DNA of 64,000 nucleotides from Podospora comata (lineage: Eukaryota > Ascomycota > Sordariomycetes > Sordariales > Podosporaceae), in assembly GCA_017354895.1 (NCBI GenBank), contig CP071493.1, positions 806,001 to 870,000 on the forward strand. Direction: 5' to 3'. Within the stretch, counting starts at the first letter, position 1, and each line of letters begins with the position of its first letter. This document shows, in pieces, positions 11,633-24,253 of the stretch. The notes under the pieces are model-generated. The model saw nothing but the letters and a program-made list of their open reading frames with translations. It ran no database searches and was not told the DNA's origin. A program made the translations under genes and the position numbers.

Positions 11633-14600
11633 TTTGACGACTGGTTTCCCCCTCTTGACCTATTACAAGGACACACTCAAGGTATAGGATCTGTTGTGAT
11701 GTCGACCTGCGACCGTGGTGACGTCGACTATGGGCTCGGTAGCCTTCGGTATGTGTCTGGCAGCGGAATGAGGCGCGGCTGTGGTTTTCGAGTCCAAATC
11801 ACACCCTTGATATTCTCCTCTATTCCCTCCTCTTGATTAACACCTCCCAAATCGTGTGATGTGTATGTATATCCACAAACTAGGAGACCCGATAGTGCGG
11901 CGGTAATAGAACAAATAAAGACAAACACTAAAAGTCTGCTATATGAAAAAAAAAATCCAAAAAAGGAATAAAAGAGCGATTCTGAGCCAGCAGCCGAAGT
12001 GAAAGGAAGGACAGTAACGGGAGTCGCTCGCGGAGGAGGGCTCGTTTCTTTTACCTCGTCGAATGAGGGAGACGACGAAGGAGAGGGGGAGAGAAGGGGA
12101 AGAAACAGGTGATACGTGGGTGGTGGGAAGGTCATAAAAGACGGTCCCAGGAAACAGGGGAAAGGAAAAAAAGAAGGAACCAAGACGTGATGTAACACTA
12201 CCCTTTACCACCACAGCGCACACGGACACAAACACCAGGCGGTCCAGCAGGGGGCCACTTGGTAAGGGTGGAGGCAGAGTGGAGGGCGGGCAAGGGTAGG
12301 GGGCCTGGCGAGGTCACGGCAACAACCAAAGCCGTGCCCTTCTCACAAGTCACTTCCTCCAGCAGCAGAGGCGTTAAAGTCTGAAACGTCTAGACTGGTT
12401 CTGGCAACCTCGTTCGCCTCCTCCAGATGAATTCTCCTAAACTGTCTTTGAAGGGGGCAGCAGCGTACAACGACAGGCGCGTAGTGGGGCCAGAAGACAG
12501 GCTGTTGAAGGCGGCAGCAATGGGTCGGCGGCGAGGGCAAGACGGCAGCGTAGTTGGGGAAGATGCTTGGAGATCAGACGTAGGAGATGGTTTCGCGGTT
12601 GCCCGAGCTGTGTCAGGTTCTGAGATTCTGGGGAGGCCTGCTATCAGATGGCAAGGAGTTGGTGGCGGTAGGCGCGCAGAAGTTGAGACGAAAGCTGTTA
12701 GAGGCGCTTTGACCGGGGGTGAGCTTGGAGGCGACCCTGATGTTTCGGTTTTGACAGGGGGTGTGGAGAACGTCCTGTTGCCAAGGGCGAGAAAGGGGTC
12801 ACCGCACTGGGCTTGGCAAGCTGTTGGTTCGTCTGGACGGTTGAAGAAATGTCGATGTTGAAAGTGTTCAAATCTGTCGAGAAACTCCAGAAGACAGATG
12901 TTGTTGACGGAAATTGAAAGAGTAAATCACAAAAAGAAGACGAGAGACAATGTTGAAGGCGGCGGCGGCCGCGACCTATTCTTAGGCATGGGCATTCTGA
13001 TACCAAGACCTCGCGGGCGCTTAAACGGCTGGGATCTCGAACGACAGCATCAAATTCAATTTGTTCCGAGAGAGATGCCACGGGCCGCTAGGCAGCTTTG
13101 GGGTGTGGCACGTTGGGAGCACTCCAGGCCGTCGCATGTTGCCGATTCCAGATCACCAATCAGCAAGCTTCTTTGTCTTTGACATCACATTCTGTGACTT
13201 GCAGAACTTGCATTTCTGCATCGATAATCTTCGCACCGAGGTATGTAGGTGCTCCATTCCGCCGTCTCCTGAATGGTTACACATGCTTTGAGCGGATATG
13301 TATGCTTAGGTCATAGGAAAGACTAGCAGTTATCAACCCCATCACATCACATCTTGGCCGTGAGTTATCATCCGAAGTGAATAAAGTTCCACACCGTGTT
13401 GTCCAGATTCCCTGTCCGGCTAGAAAGGTCTAAATATAAGTGAGCACATTGGGGTCTCGTTCAGATACGTCGACCAGGCATTTGTCCTTGAAGGAGTGTG
13501 GATTCTAAATGTACCACCATACCAGGTCGCTGTCATGTCCGGGCCGATCATCATGGGACCTAGAGAGAGGCACGAGCAGGCCCGAGATACAGACCATAGC
13601 CCATGCTTTTGAATGCTGATTCCATACTCGTGTGGCCAATCATCAAGAGCTTGTTGGATGTTGCAAAAAGCCCAGCTGCGGCAAACGCCATGTTCACGTA
13701 GCACAGAATCCCATGCCGATCTTGGATGGGATTTCTGGTTTCTAACAAGGCGCTTCCTTCGAACGAGCGCTTCAGACTTGTGGTGCCTCACCAATACCGG
13801 ATATGCATTCAGAGCTCCCTGCTAGCCGACAGCCTCAAACGAACAGGTGCAGGGAGGTATTGCACATCAAGAGCTCGGACAGCTCTGCGACACCGAGATG
13901 CAGGCGTAATCGGATGGAAGGTTGCGGCATCGAGAAGGGATGGCCGTCAAGCCCAAGACCTTGAAACATGCCCTGGCCTAGTCCCGCTACGCAGTACCGG
14001 CACCCGCTTCAAGCAATGATACAAGCCTGAAGAAAAGGAGAGAGAAAGCTTCGGAGAAAGTAAAGATATTTCCGGGGGCGTTTGGTTGGTATTGTGTGGT
14101 GTGGGAGACGTGAGGAGTGTTGGTCGTCGAGGGGGGCTTCACCCTTTTTCTTCTGCCACTTCATCTGAGTCAACAACAACACCAGCATATCCCTCGGCGA
14201 TGCTGAAGAAAGCATCTATGGATGTTCTTTGAGACATCAAGATCTTCAAAAGACAATCCACATTTTTAAGCTTGTTTGCAAACGCGTGGCATGCCAGGTG
14301 CACACCATCTTATCCTGGCCTTGGAGCGCCTCGAGACGATCCGGGTCTTGCCGCACGTGGGGAATCGTACGATTTTTTGAACGCCAGACAGCACCGAGAG
14401 GCACTGAGCCAGACCCTCGGGACAGCTGCTGGGTATAAGAGTGAGTCTCCTCGTCCTCGTCCATTATCGAATTCTTGTTCTGACGGTTTTCTGGATCCAG
14501 GTTTCGTGGATTGACACCGCCGAATAAATCCAGAGTCGGCCAGCAAACGAAGTGGAGAGGATCTTGAGTAGTTCTGCAGGGCGCACCTGTGTCATGGTGA

Positions 14601-15313
14601 ACCTCTTCAGATGAAAGAAGGTCTGAGAGATTAGCAATTATGGCAGTGGACTCTGCTTATTACTGTACTATGGGCTTCTCGTGGGGTACAGTTTCGTAGT
14701 CTGAGACGCTATGATGGGGCATATGGTAGTGTAGAATCGACGTGCCATAGTCTCTCTCCCCGGGTCGCTAGCAACGGTGAGGAGCGGCGTCTGGCAGGTC
14801 GCGCGCGGTGAGAGATAAAGTGCTTGCATTGGCGTGGCTCGGCTTGCGTGGCAGTTTCTGGTGAGAATGGAGATTCCACGCAAACCTGCTGAACTGAGGT
14901 CTGTGGTGTGGCTGAGCATATCGCGACACGAGTGCTGTGGCGGGGCTTATTACTGCAATGGGCTGCTGTGATTGGGCAGCTCCCCTCCACTGCCCGCCAA
15001 CAGCAACAACCCCACCAATTTCTGGCGGGCTTTCGTCACTGTCAGGCACCACTGCACACCGTCAAGGATCCTCGGACTTTGGGAAAAGGAGACAAGGCAC
15101 TTGGAAAGCAGCTGCTAACTACTTTCCAAACACCACTTCCTTTGCAACATCTTCCAACCCACTACGGGACTCGCCCATTGCCCCTATTACTGAGTACCTA
15201 TCTGTCGTCCGCGCATCTTGCGGCCCTGCCCTGACGGCCCGCAACCGTGATCATTCTTACAATCCAACCCCGTCTCCTGGCGTTTCGAGTCGCATCTGCA
15301 TGACACGCCCACC
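11633..15313. promoter_or_regulatory. Long divergent upstream region nox1 / myosin-I
   Basis: There are 3.7 kb between two divergent genes and no gene I can support. Overlapping open frames near 12427-12861 (+) and 12698-13081 (-) lack protein-like composition. Around 13420-13794 on the minus strand two frames have slightly protein-like stretches but no start, splice signals or family match. Leaders of both genes (11.6-12.2 kb for nox1, about 15.0-15.3 kb for myosin) are probably included. Confidence 0.4.
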
Positions 15314-18300
15314 ATGGTGAGCACCAGCAACCACGAGCACGGCCTTCGGAGCTTGCGCTTTCGGAGCCGGCGCCGGCATGCTTCGGCCCCGTCCAAACTC
15401 GTGAATAGCTTCACTAACCACGCCCGTCGTTCCAGGGTATCACGAGACGCGCGAAAGACAAGGCTGCGCGGGCCGAGCGCTCTGCTGGCGGAGCCTCCAG
15501 CTCGGCCAAGCCAAAGAAGGCGACGTACGACACCACCAAGAAGAAGGAAATTGGTGTCTCCGACTTGACCCTGCTGCGTACCGTGTCGAACGAGGCCATC
15601 AACGACAATCTCAAGCAACGATTCGAGGGCGGTCAGATCTACACCTACATTGGCCATGTGTTGGTATCCGTCAACCCCTTTCGGGATCTCGGTATCTACA
15701 CCGACCAGGTTCTCAACAGCTATCGGGGAAAAAACAGACTGGAGATGCCACCACATGTGTTCGCTATTGCCGAATCTGCCTACTACAACATGAAGGCCTA
15801 CAAGGAAAACCAGTGTGTGATTATCTCGGGTGAATCTGGTGCTGGCAAGACAGAGGCGGCCAAGCGCATCATGCAGTACATCGCCAACGTCTCGGGGGGT
15901 GAGGCAGGAGGAGATATTCAACAGATCAAGGACATGGTTTTGGCTACCAATCCTTTGCTCGAATCGTTTGGTAACGCAAAGACACTGCGGAACAACAACT
16001 CTTCTCGGTTCGGAAAGTACTTGCAAATCCATTTCAACGCACAGGGTGAACCAGTTGGCGCCGACATCACCAACTACCTTCTCGAGAAGTCGCGCGTCGT
16101 GGGTCAGATTACCAACGAGCGCAACTTTCACATTTTCTACCAGTTCACCAAGGGCGCCTCTGAGAACTACCGCCAAATGTTTGGCATCCAAAAGCCAGAA
16201 ACATACCTCTACACCAGCAAATCAAAGTGCTTCAATGTGGACGGAATCGATGATTTGGCCGAGTACCAGGATACGCTCAACGCCATGAAAATAATTGGCC
16301 TTTCCCAAGCAGAACAGGACAACATTTTCCGCATGTTGGCCGCCATTTTGTGGACGGGCAACCTGGTGTTCCGAGAAGGTGATGATGGCTATGCGACTGT
16401 CTCTGACCAGTCTGTGGTGGACTTTTTGGCCTATCTCCTCGAAGTTGATCCGGCGAAACTTGTACACGCCATCACCATTCGCATTCTGACACCACGGAAC
16501 GGTGAAGTAATCGAATCGCCTTCGAACGTGGCCCAGGCAACGGCTACCAGAGATGCCTTGGCCAAGGCCATTTACAACAACTTGTTTGACTGGATCGTGG
16601 AACGGATTAATCAGTCTCTGAAAGCGAGACAAGCTACTTCCAACTCCATTGGCATTCTCGATATTTATGGGTTCGAAATCTTTGAGAAGAACAGTTTCGA
16701 ACAACTTTGCATCAACTACGTCAACGAAAAGCTACAACAGATCTTCATTCAGCTCACACTCAAGGCCGAGCAGGAAGAGTACGCGAGAGAGCAGATCAAG
16801 TGGACACCCATTAAGTATTTTGACAACAAGATTGTGTGCGATCTCATCGAGTCTGTCAGGCCTCCGGGCATCTTTTCTGCCATGAAGGATGCCACCAAGA
16901 CTGCCCACGCCGACCCTGCCGCTTGCGATCGCACCTTCATGCAGAGCATCAACGGCATGTCGAATGCCCATCTCACTCCTCGCCAGGGCAACTTCATCAT
17001 CAAGCACTATGCTGGTGATGTGACGTATACTGTGGACGGCATCACTGACAAGAACAAGGATCTCCTTCTCAAGGGCCTCCTGAACATGTTCCAAGCCAGT
17101 CAGAATCGTTTTGTACACGAGCTCTTCCCCAACCAGGTTGACCAAGACAACAGAAAGCAACCCCCAACAGCCGGTGATAGGATCAAGACTTCGGCCAACG
17201 CCTTGGTGGATACGCTCATGAAATGTCAGCCATCGTACATCCGCACTATCAAGCCCAACGAGAACAAATCGCCCACCGAGTACACCGTCCCCAATGTTTT
17301 GCATCAGATCAAGTACCTTGGTTTGCAGGAGAACGTACGAATTCGTCGTGCTGGTTTTGCATACCGTCAGTCTTTTGAAAAGTTTGTGGATCGATTCTTC
17401 CTGCTGTCGCCTGCCACCTCGTACGCTGGCGAGTACACGTGGGAGGGTTCGTATGAAGCGGCGACCAAACAGATCCTGAAGGACACTAGTATTCCGCAGG
17501 AGGAATGGCAGCTTGGTGTCACAAAGGCCTTTATCAAGTCCCCCGAGACTCTCTTTGCCCTCGAACATATGCGCGATCGGTACTGGCACAACATGGCAAC
17601 CCGTATCCAGCGCATGTGGCGTGCATATCTGGCATACAGGGCAGAGGCTGCTACCCGTATCCAGCGATTCTGGAGAAAGAAGCGGGTCGGTGCCGAATAT
17701 CTGCAGCTCCGGGATGAAGGCCACAGGGTTCTGCAAGGTCGAAAGGAACGGAGAAGAATGAGCATCCTGGGCTCCAGACGGTTCTTGGGTGATTACCTGG
17801 GTATCAACGCCAGCAATGGACCTGGAGCTCACATCCGAAAGTCGATCAACCTCTCTAGCAACGAAAAGGTCGTGTTTTCTTGCCGCGGAGAGATACTGGA
17901 GGCCAAGTTTGGTCGATCCAGCAAGGCCAGCCCGAGAATCATCATCGTCACCAACAGCAAATATTATGTTGTTGCCCAGATGCTTGTTCAGAACCAGCCC
18001 CAGATTGTGGTAGAAAAGTCATTTCCATTGGGCGCCATCAAGTTCATTGGCGCCTCAACAGCCCGGGACGACTGGTTCTCTCTGGGTGTTGGCTCCCAGC
18101 AAGAAGCGGATCCTCTTCTCAACTGTGTTCTCAAGACCGAGATGTTTACGCAGATGAAGAGAGTGATGCCTGCTGGCTTCAACCTCAAGATTGCCGACAC
18201 GATCGAGTACGCCAAGAAGCCAGGAAAGATGCAGCTGGTCAAGGTGCTCAAGGACGCACCCACCCAGGCTGACTTTTACAAGAGCGGCACTGTGCACACC

Positions 18301-19153
18301 TCGCAAGGAGAGCCTGCCAACTCTGTCTCGCGGCCGACGCCCAAGGGCAAGCCTGTCCCTCCCAAGCCAATCACCAAGGGCAAGCTCATCAGGCCCGGCG
18401 GACCAGGAGGCAGACCATCGAGAGTCACCAACAACCGCAGACCTGTGCCTCGGCCAGGTGCTTCTGCTGCTGCCACTCCGGCGGCTACTCCCGCTGCTAC
18501 TTCTAGACCGGTGCCGACACCACGGCCGGTACCAACACCTGCGGCCGCTCAAGCTGCGGTCAGTCTGCCTACCCATACCCGCAACCAGTCCAACTCATCT
18601 GCCACCCGCGCTCCGCCTCCTCCACCGCCTGCCCCGCCTGCTGCGAAGCCCAAGATTATGGCCAAGGTCCTGTACGACTTTGCCGGGACCAAGGAAAATG
18701 AGATGTCGATCGTTACCGGGCAGCTCATTGAGATTGTGCAAAAGGAGAATAATGGTTAGTTTTTTCCCCGTCTTTCTTTCCCGCCTCTGGCGTCATACTA
18801 ACTTATTGTGTCCAGGCTGGTGGCTAGCAAAGACAGACGCGGGGCAAGCGTGGGTTCCTGCCGCTTATGTCGAGGAGCAGGCACCTCCCCCCGTTGCGGC
18901 TCCCAGACCACCCCCTCCTCCCCCGGCTAGACCGGGCGCTCCTCAGCCTCCGGCGAAGAGACCGGTTGCTAGCAGGAAGCCGGTTGGATTGCAGGCGAGG
19001 GATAGCGGGATGAGTCTGAATGGAAGTGAAGGGGGGAGCAGCTCGGCGAGCAGGAGTAACACGCCGACTCCCAGTTTGGCCGGGGGGTTAGCGGAGGCGT
19101 TGTTGGCTAGGAAGCAGGCCATGGCTAAGAAGGATGATGATGATGATTGGTGA
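15314..19153 (+). CDS. myo1: Class I myosin
   Basis: Actin motor needed for endocytosis, actin patches and hyphal tip growth. Three exons: 15314-15316, 15436-18754, 18816-19153 (1219 residues, normal for fungal myosin-I). Exon 1 is only the ATG; removing the GTGAGC...TTCCAG intron gives [12 protein letters not shown], which fits the family's basic start. Order: motor domain (P-loop GESGAGKT at residues 133-140; relay/switch region [19 protein letters not shown]; actin site ending in [11 protein letters not shown]), Glu358 at the TEDS position, two IQ-like motifs (about 720-755: [27 protein letters not shown]), TH1 tail, Ala/Pro-rich TH2, SH3 domain (about 1076-1128: AKVLYDFAG...GWWLAK...WVPAAYVE), and a C-terminal acidic tail (KKDDDDDW) typical of Arp2/3 activators. 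The second intron lies inside the SH3 domain. Confidence 0.96.
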
Positions 19154-19399
19154 GAGAGGAGGAGAGGAGGGGTTTCGTAATGTTTATACACTTTTTGTTC
19201 TTTATGGTTTTGGTGTGGGTAGCGAAAACTGTTTTCGTGGAGGTTGCTCGTGAAAGCAGGAGGAGAAGAGGGTGAATTTGATTCAGAATAGAAGACTTTT
19301 TTTTTTCTATACAGGCTTTTTTTTTTGTTTTTTTTTTGTGATCTGTCTATTTACATCGTTGTGCCTGTGTATATACCATACCGTCCGCTAATCTAACCC

Positions 19400-22375
19400 T
19401 TACGACGACAAAATCTTGAATCCCCCCTCATCCCGTCCATCATCCACCAACCTTCCCCATTCGAGCAGCAACCTAAACAGATACACCTGCCTGTCCTCCC
19501 TTCGCAACGCCCTAGCAGCCCATTTAGCGCCCTGCTCGGCGATCCACTTCCCGTCTGTCGACCCATGCTCTTTAGTCTGGCCTTGAATCCCGGTGAAATA
19601 CGCGAGCGTGGAGTGCAGGCCGTGAAAGCGGATGTCTACCGGGACGAAGTGAACCCAGGGCAGGATACGGTCGGTGTACCACTCCTTGAAGATTGTCGAC
19701 AAAAAGGGGACGTTGGAGGGAGAGGAGAGGGTGGGGAGGAATAATGGGGATGGGGAGGTGGAGGAGTCGAGGGTGAGGATGTATTGACTAGAAAAGGGAT
19801 CAGGGGGGGAAGAAGAGGAGGTGAGGTGGTGGAAGTCGAGGGGGCAGGATGAGGGGGTTTGCTGGCAGGGGGAGTAGGAGGTGAAGGCTGTGTCGAAGGG
19901 GAGGAGGGTGTTGAGGTGGGGGGTGGAGACGGAGCGGTAGTGGGCGCGGGAGCGGGATTGGTTGGGGAGGATGAGGCGGGTGGTGGTGGTGGAAGGGGAG
20001 GAAGGGGGGAGGTTGGTGAGGTGGACTAGGCGCTCCTCTTGGCCGCCGCGGAGGAGGGGTTTGTCGGAATAGGGGCGGGAGATGGAGCCGCGATAATACA
20101 GTTTCTGGTGGTTTTTGGACCAGGGTTGGGGGGTCTTGGGGGGTGTAAGGGGGGTGGTTTGAGGAGGGTGTGATAAGGGGAGGAGGATGTCGGCGTAGTT
20201 GTCTGTTTTGGACCGACTGAAGATGGGGAGGAGAGAGGTGGTGGGGGGGACTTCGGCGGGGGTCATGTAGAAACTGTGTAGTCTCATGAGGTCGGATTGG
20301 TGGCAGAGTTCGAGGGAGAGGCCAAAATTGGTAAGGAACTGGCCGTTAGATTGGGGTTTGGCGCAGGAGGAGCAGAAATCGCGGATGTCCCAGTGAACTC
20401 CTGATTTGACCTTGGTACCAGTGGGACAGCTTAAGGATGTCAATTCTCGAAGGGATTTCGGTGACATGGTGTTCTTGAGCAGCTCGTCCTTATCAACAGC
20501 CTCGGTCAGCCTGGGCTTGGGCATGTCTTTCTTTCCGTATTCGCTGCCTCCCGAGCTGCCGCCTGGCAATAGGCTCGAGGCCTTCTTTCTCTTCATCCCA
20601 GCAGCGGCTAGCCGTTGAATCTGATCCCAAGGTGCCAGCACCCTCGGCCGCTCGTTGAGATTGATTGCCATCTCGAGGTCTGGTAAATGTTCCACGAAAT
20701 CTTTGATCAAGTCGACCAGCTCATCCATGATGGTTTGATATGGATTCTCGGTAGGGAGGTTGTGCCTCGCCGTCCCGTTCTGTATTTGAAGCAGCGCCAT
20801 ATCAATCTCTTTGGCTGCTTTTCTTGTGTCTTCTCTCAGCTTCGCCGGTGGCACCCCCCAAAAAGGTAGGATATCGTCGCCCATCTGCTTAAAGTGGTCG
20901 ATGATTGGGGACTTCTTTTGCTTTGCAAACTCCCACCACCCGTCGAACCCCTTTGGCGGATCTCTCCCATAATGTCTTTCCCCATACTCCCGTACCGCCG
21001 ATGGCAATGAATCGCTGTAACTTGCGTGAATCAACCACCTGTCCGACTCCACTCTTGAATCGTAGATGAGCTTGCCCAAAGGATGGCTATCCATGCCCTT
21101 GCTCATCTTGATGGGGGTGAAGATGCTCACGGCGATCACCACGGCCATCAAAGCCATGATAACAAACGCCCTGTGAATGAACATCACCTTTTTGATATCA
21201 GTCGCGTGCAGAAAAAACGTGAACCCAGCTGACATGCCCACAACCGCTCCCCATGTTTGCCAGCCAGAAACATTTTCCCAGCTCCCTAATGTCCAGACCC
21301 GCTGGACTGATATGAGAAACCCAGTGATGAAGGTGACAACTCCGGCGAAACCTAGCACGGCCCCACCCTCGGGTGCAAGAAGACTGCTGGATACCAGAAA
21401 GGTTGCAAGCGTCAACCCATCAATAACGACATCGAACCAAAACAGGGTATCACTCCCAACTCCATCGCCACTCAACCCCCAAAAAATGCCAGCTCCTAGG
21501 CCAGACACGAGCAAGATTCCCGCCAACGTCCTCAATCTCGACTTGGTGGTTCTAGCCCAGGCCAGAATTCTCCAGGCAATAATAACTATCGCCGCATCAA
21601 GAACAACCCCCGCCCACTGAACCAGAACCACAAACCTCGCCCAGTCGTGCTGTGGCGAGCAAAACAGCGTCGACCTAGGCTCCGAGATCAAAGCCAAGTA
21701 TGCTCCAAACGAAATCAAGAGTGTAGAAGGAACAAGGATGTAAAACGACCTCGCCAAAAAATCGGGAATGGCCTCATACATTGTCCTTGTGAAGTCATCT
21801 CTTTCCTCGTCAAAGGTGCGTGGTCGGCGAGGAGAAGAGTACAGCTGATAAGCAAGAATGAGAACCGGAAGAAAGGCTTCCAGCCCGGGCTTGGAACATT
21901 GCAAGTCGGCGGTGACTCGGTGGAAGGATTCCAGTCGGAGGATGATGCAGACGATCAGGATGAGGACAAAGTACCGTCGTGGTTTCTTGGGGAAGTTTCG
22001 TTGGGATATTGGCCTGGTTTTGTTGCCGGTGGAGGAGAGGCCGAGTTCATCATCGAAGCGGCCGTTGGCCCCTGGGAGCCAGCCGGAGAAGTGGCTTATG
22101 GCGTAGGAGGTGAGGGAGGCGATGAGGAGGATGAGGGTTGATGAGAGGCGGGGTTGTTCTGGTCTTTTGTCAGTGAATGGTTGAACGATTTGGGATGAAA
22201 AACTTTGTTACCGATGATTTGATGATCCTCCACGCTGTTGATGAGCCAAAGGAAGGAGGTAACGGCGCTGTTATGAGATGATGAGATGGTTAGCTTGTGA
22301 ACTCATTCAAACCCGCGAAAGTGTTGTGTTGTGTAAATGGTTTCTATACCACAAGGCTGCCAACTGGCTCGACAT
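19400..22375 (-). CDS. GT90 (CAP10-like) glycosyltransferase with polytopic membrane N-terminus
   Basis: Predicted Golgi/ER glycosyltransferase of the CAP10/KDELC/Rumi group (family GT90), members of which transfer xylose or glucose in glycan or capsule synthesis. Three exons: 22375-22350, 22267-22212, 22158-19400 (946 residues). The two short first exons are supported by TAACAG and CTGAC...CCAG signals and by frame. About ten hydrophobic helices occupy residues 1-390 (such as VLILIVCIILRL, VVLDAAIVIIAWRIL, AFVIMALMAVVIAVSIF). The catalytic part follows: FDGWWEFAKQ, the VHWDIRDFCSSCA region, YYRGSISRP, DRILPWVHFVPVDIRFHGLHS and the helix WAARALRREDRQVYLFRLLLEW near the end. The acceptor and donor cannot be read from sequence. 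Confidence 0.85.
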
Positions 22376-22876
22376 GATGACCAGGTGTTATCGCCCGAGA
22401 TCACCCATTGAGTGAACTGAAAAATGTCGAATCAGTGTGAAACTGGTCAAAGGAGCGACTATGAATGTGTAAGTCCACCTGAAATTCAATATGAAATGCA
22501 AATGTCAGATTGGCATGATGTCTTGACAGTTAAGTGTACCGACCCCTGTTCAGGACGTTAACCAACGGGTCCATATTTCTGGTGCACTGGTAATTAGCCC
22601 CTGAAAGGCGCTAAAAGGGTACCTCAAGAGACACCTATTTTTCGCGGCTATCCAGTGTATTTTAGTAACAACATTTTTCTTGGCAAGTGACGTTGGCCAA
22701 CACTCTTTTTTTTGGGAATGCGCGTCTCCCAGCGCGTTGGTTTGATGCCTTCGTACAACATCTGATGCTTCCAAGCTCGCTCTTAAGGGCAAGGCAACAA
22801 CACCACCAAACGAATATACTTGTCACCGCAGCCTGAAAGAAGTGTCGCTAATGGAAGAAACTAAAAGCTCTCGACC
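22376..22876. promoter_or_regulatory. Bidirectional promoter region GT90 / pfa4
   Basis: 501 bp between divergent start codons. No open frame of note, no repeat and no motif I can name. It must hold both core promoters unless leaders overlap. Confidence 0.5.
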
Positions 22877-24253
22877 ATGATAACACATCCCCTCGCCGGT
22901 CCGCAGACCCCGGGCTTGCACCTCCTCTACGTCCCCTCCGTCGTCGCTCTTATAACCTTCCAGGGGTACTTCTCCCAGTACCTCTTCAACACCTCCCCCG
23001 ATCTACGTCCCGGACCTCTCACCTTTCGAGAGAATGTAACTTTCAACGCTCTCCTTCTCTGCCTCTGGTGGACATACTACAAAGCCTGCACAGTCGACCC
23101 AGGCCGCTTCGTCTTCTCCCCCTCCTCGGACAAGAAGGAGGAGGACAAAGACGACCAAAAGCCAAACCAGAATAAACGCTTCTGCAAGAAATGCCAGGCT
23201 TTTAAACCTCCCCGAGCCCACCACTGCCGCCACTGCGCCCGCTGCATCCCCCGTATGGACCACCACTGCCCCTGGACCAACAACTGTGTCTCTCTCACCA
23301 CCTTCCCTTACTTCCTCCGCTTCCTCCTCTACACCAACATCGCCCTCGTATACCTCTCGAGTCTTCTCTACACCCGCATCAGCGTCATCTGGTCCGACCG
23401 CCACCTCCCCTCCTACCTCGGCCCCTCCCTCTTCAGCCTCATCTCGATAACCCTCCTCTGTCTCGCCAACTTTGGCACCTTCTTCGCGCTGTTCATCCTC
23501 CTCGTCACAACCCTCAAATCATGGGTCATGAATATCACCTTGATCGAAATGTGGGAGCTCGACCGTCACAATGCTCTGATATCCAAGATATCGTCCTCGT
23601 CGAGCAATGACTATTGGACTGACGACTTCGATCCTGCCTCGCTGTCCCGGATCGAGTTCCCTTACGACTTGGGATTTTTCAGCAATATGAGCCAGGCGAT
23701 GGGGACTGCGAATTTTCTCAGGTGGTTTTTGCCTGTTGGTGGCGGTGGTCCGAAGTTGGCTGATCAAAAGAAGGGAGGGCTGGGGTGGGAGTATGAAGAG
23801 AATGGGTTTAATGACTGGGAGGGGATGTGGCCGCCACCCGATATGGAGAAGGAGAGGAGGGCTAAGCAGGGTGGGTGGGCGTATAAGAAGCAGGGACAAC
23901 AGGAAATGCCTGATGATTACTATTATGGTGGGGAGGATATCAAGGCTGCTTTTGAGAGGAGGCAGCAGGAGGATTTTGCAAGGAGGCGGAGGATACAGCA
24001 ACTTCAAGGGCAGTCGGGGGTAATAGGAGAGTTGGAAGAGGATGAAGACGAGAGGGAGTGGACTGGGAAGACGGGGTGGAAGAACAGTGATGGAGATAGG
24101 CTGTGGGACTATGGAGTTGATGAGGATGCGGAAGATGACTATGTTGCAAGAGAGATGGTAGTGGGAGATGGTGATGATGATGATGATGATGTACCACTTG
24201 CTGAGCTGATACGGAGGAGGAAAGTGCTGGCAAAGCAGGAGGATGATACATGA
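22877..24253 (+). CDS. pfa4: DHHC palmitoyltransferase Pfa4
   Basis: Endoplasmic reticulum protein S-acyltransferase; in yeast Pfa4 palmitoylates the chitin synthase Chs3, and in filamentous fungi it acts on Ras and cell-wall enzymes. A single intronless frame of 458 residues. Two membrane helices (about 15-35, 54-70) precede the cysteine-rich domain (about 100-140: RFCKKCQAFKPPRAHHC, then the catalytic DHHC at 128-131 followed by PWTNNC), then two more helices (about 144-165, 180-212). The TTxE-like region after helix 4 and a long acidic/basic coiled tail rich in Glu, Asp, Arg and Gln follow, ending with an Asp run near 430. The order and spacing match Pfa4 rather than the ankyrin-containing Akr type. 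Confidence 0.92.
   Translation: MITHPLAGPQTPGLHLLYVPSVVALITFQGYFSQYLFNTSPDLRPGPLTFRENVTFNALLLCLWWTYYKACTVDPGRFVFSPSSDKKEEDKDDQKPNQNKRFCKKCQAFKPPRAHHCRHCARCIPRMDHHCPWTNNCVSLTTFPYFLRFLLYTNIALVYLSSLLYTRISVIWSDRHLPSYLGPSLFSLISITLLCLANFGTFFALFILLVTTLKSWVMNITLIEMWELDRHNALISKISSSSSNDYWTDDFDPASLSRIEFPYDLGFFSNMSQAMGTANFLRWFLPVGGGGPKLADQKKGGLGWEYEENGFNDWEGMWPPPDMEKERRAKQGGWAYKKQGQQEMPDDYYYGGEDIKAAFERRQQEDFARRRRIQQLQGQSGVIGELEEDEDEREWTGKTGWKNSDGDRLWDYGVDEDAEDDYVAREMVVGDGDDDDDDVPLAELIRRRKVLAKQEDDT

Noticed and set aside
13420-13794. Minus-strand frames between nox1 and myosin-I
   Set aside because: Two different frames each look slightly protein-like over 60-80 codons, but no start, intron or family match lets me call a gene or a pseudogene.
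16732-17832. 366-codon minus-strand frame (and 15187-16191)
   Set aside because: Antisense shadows of the myosin-I coding exon.
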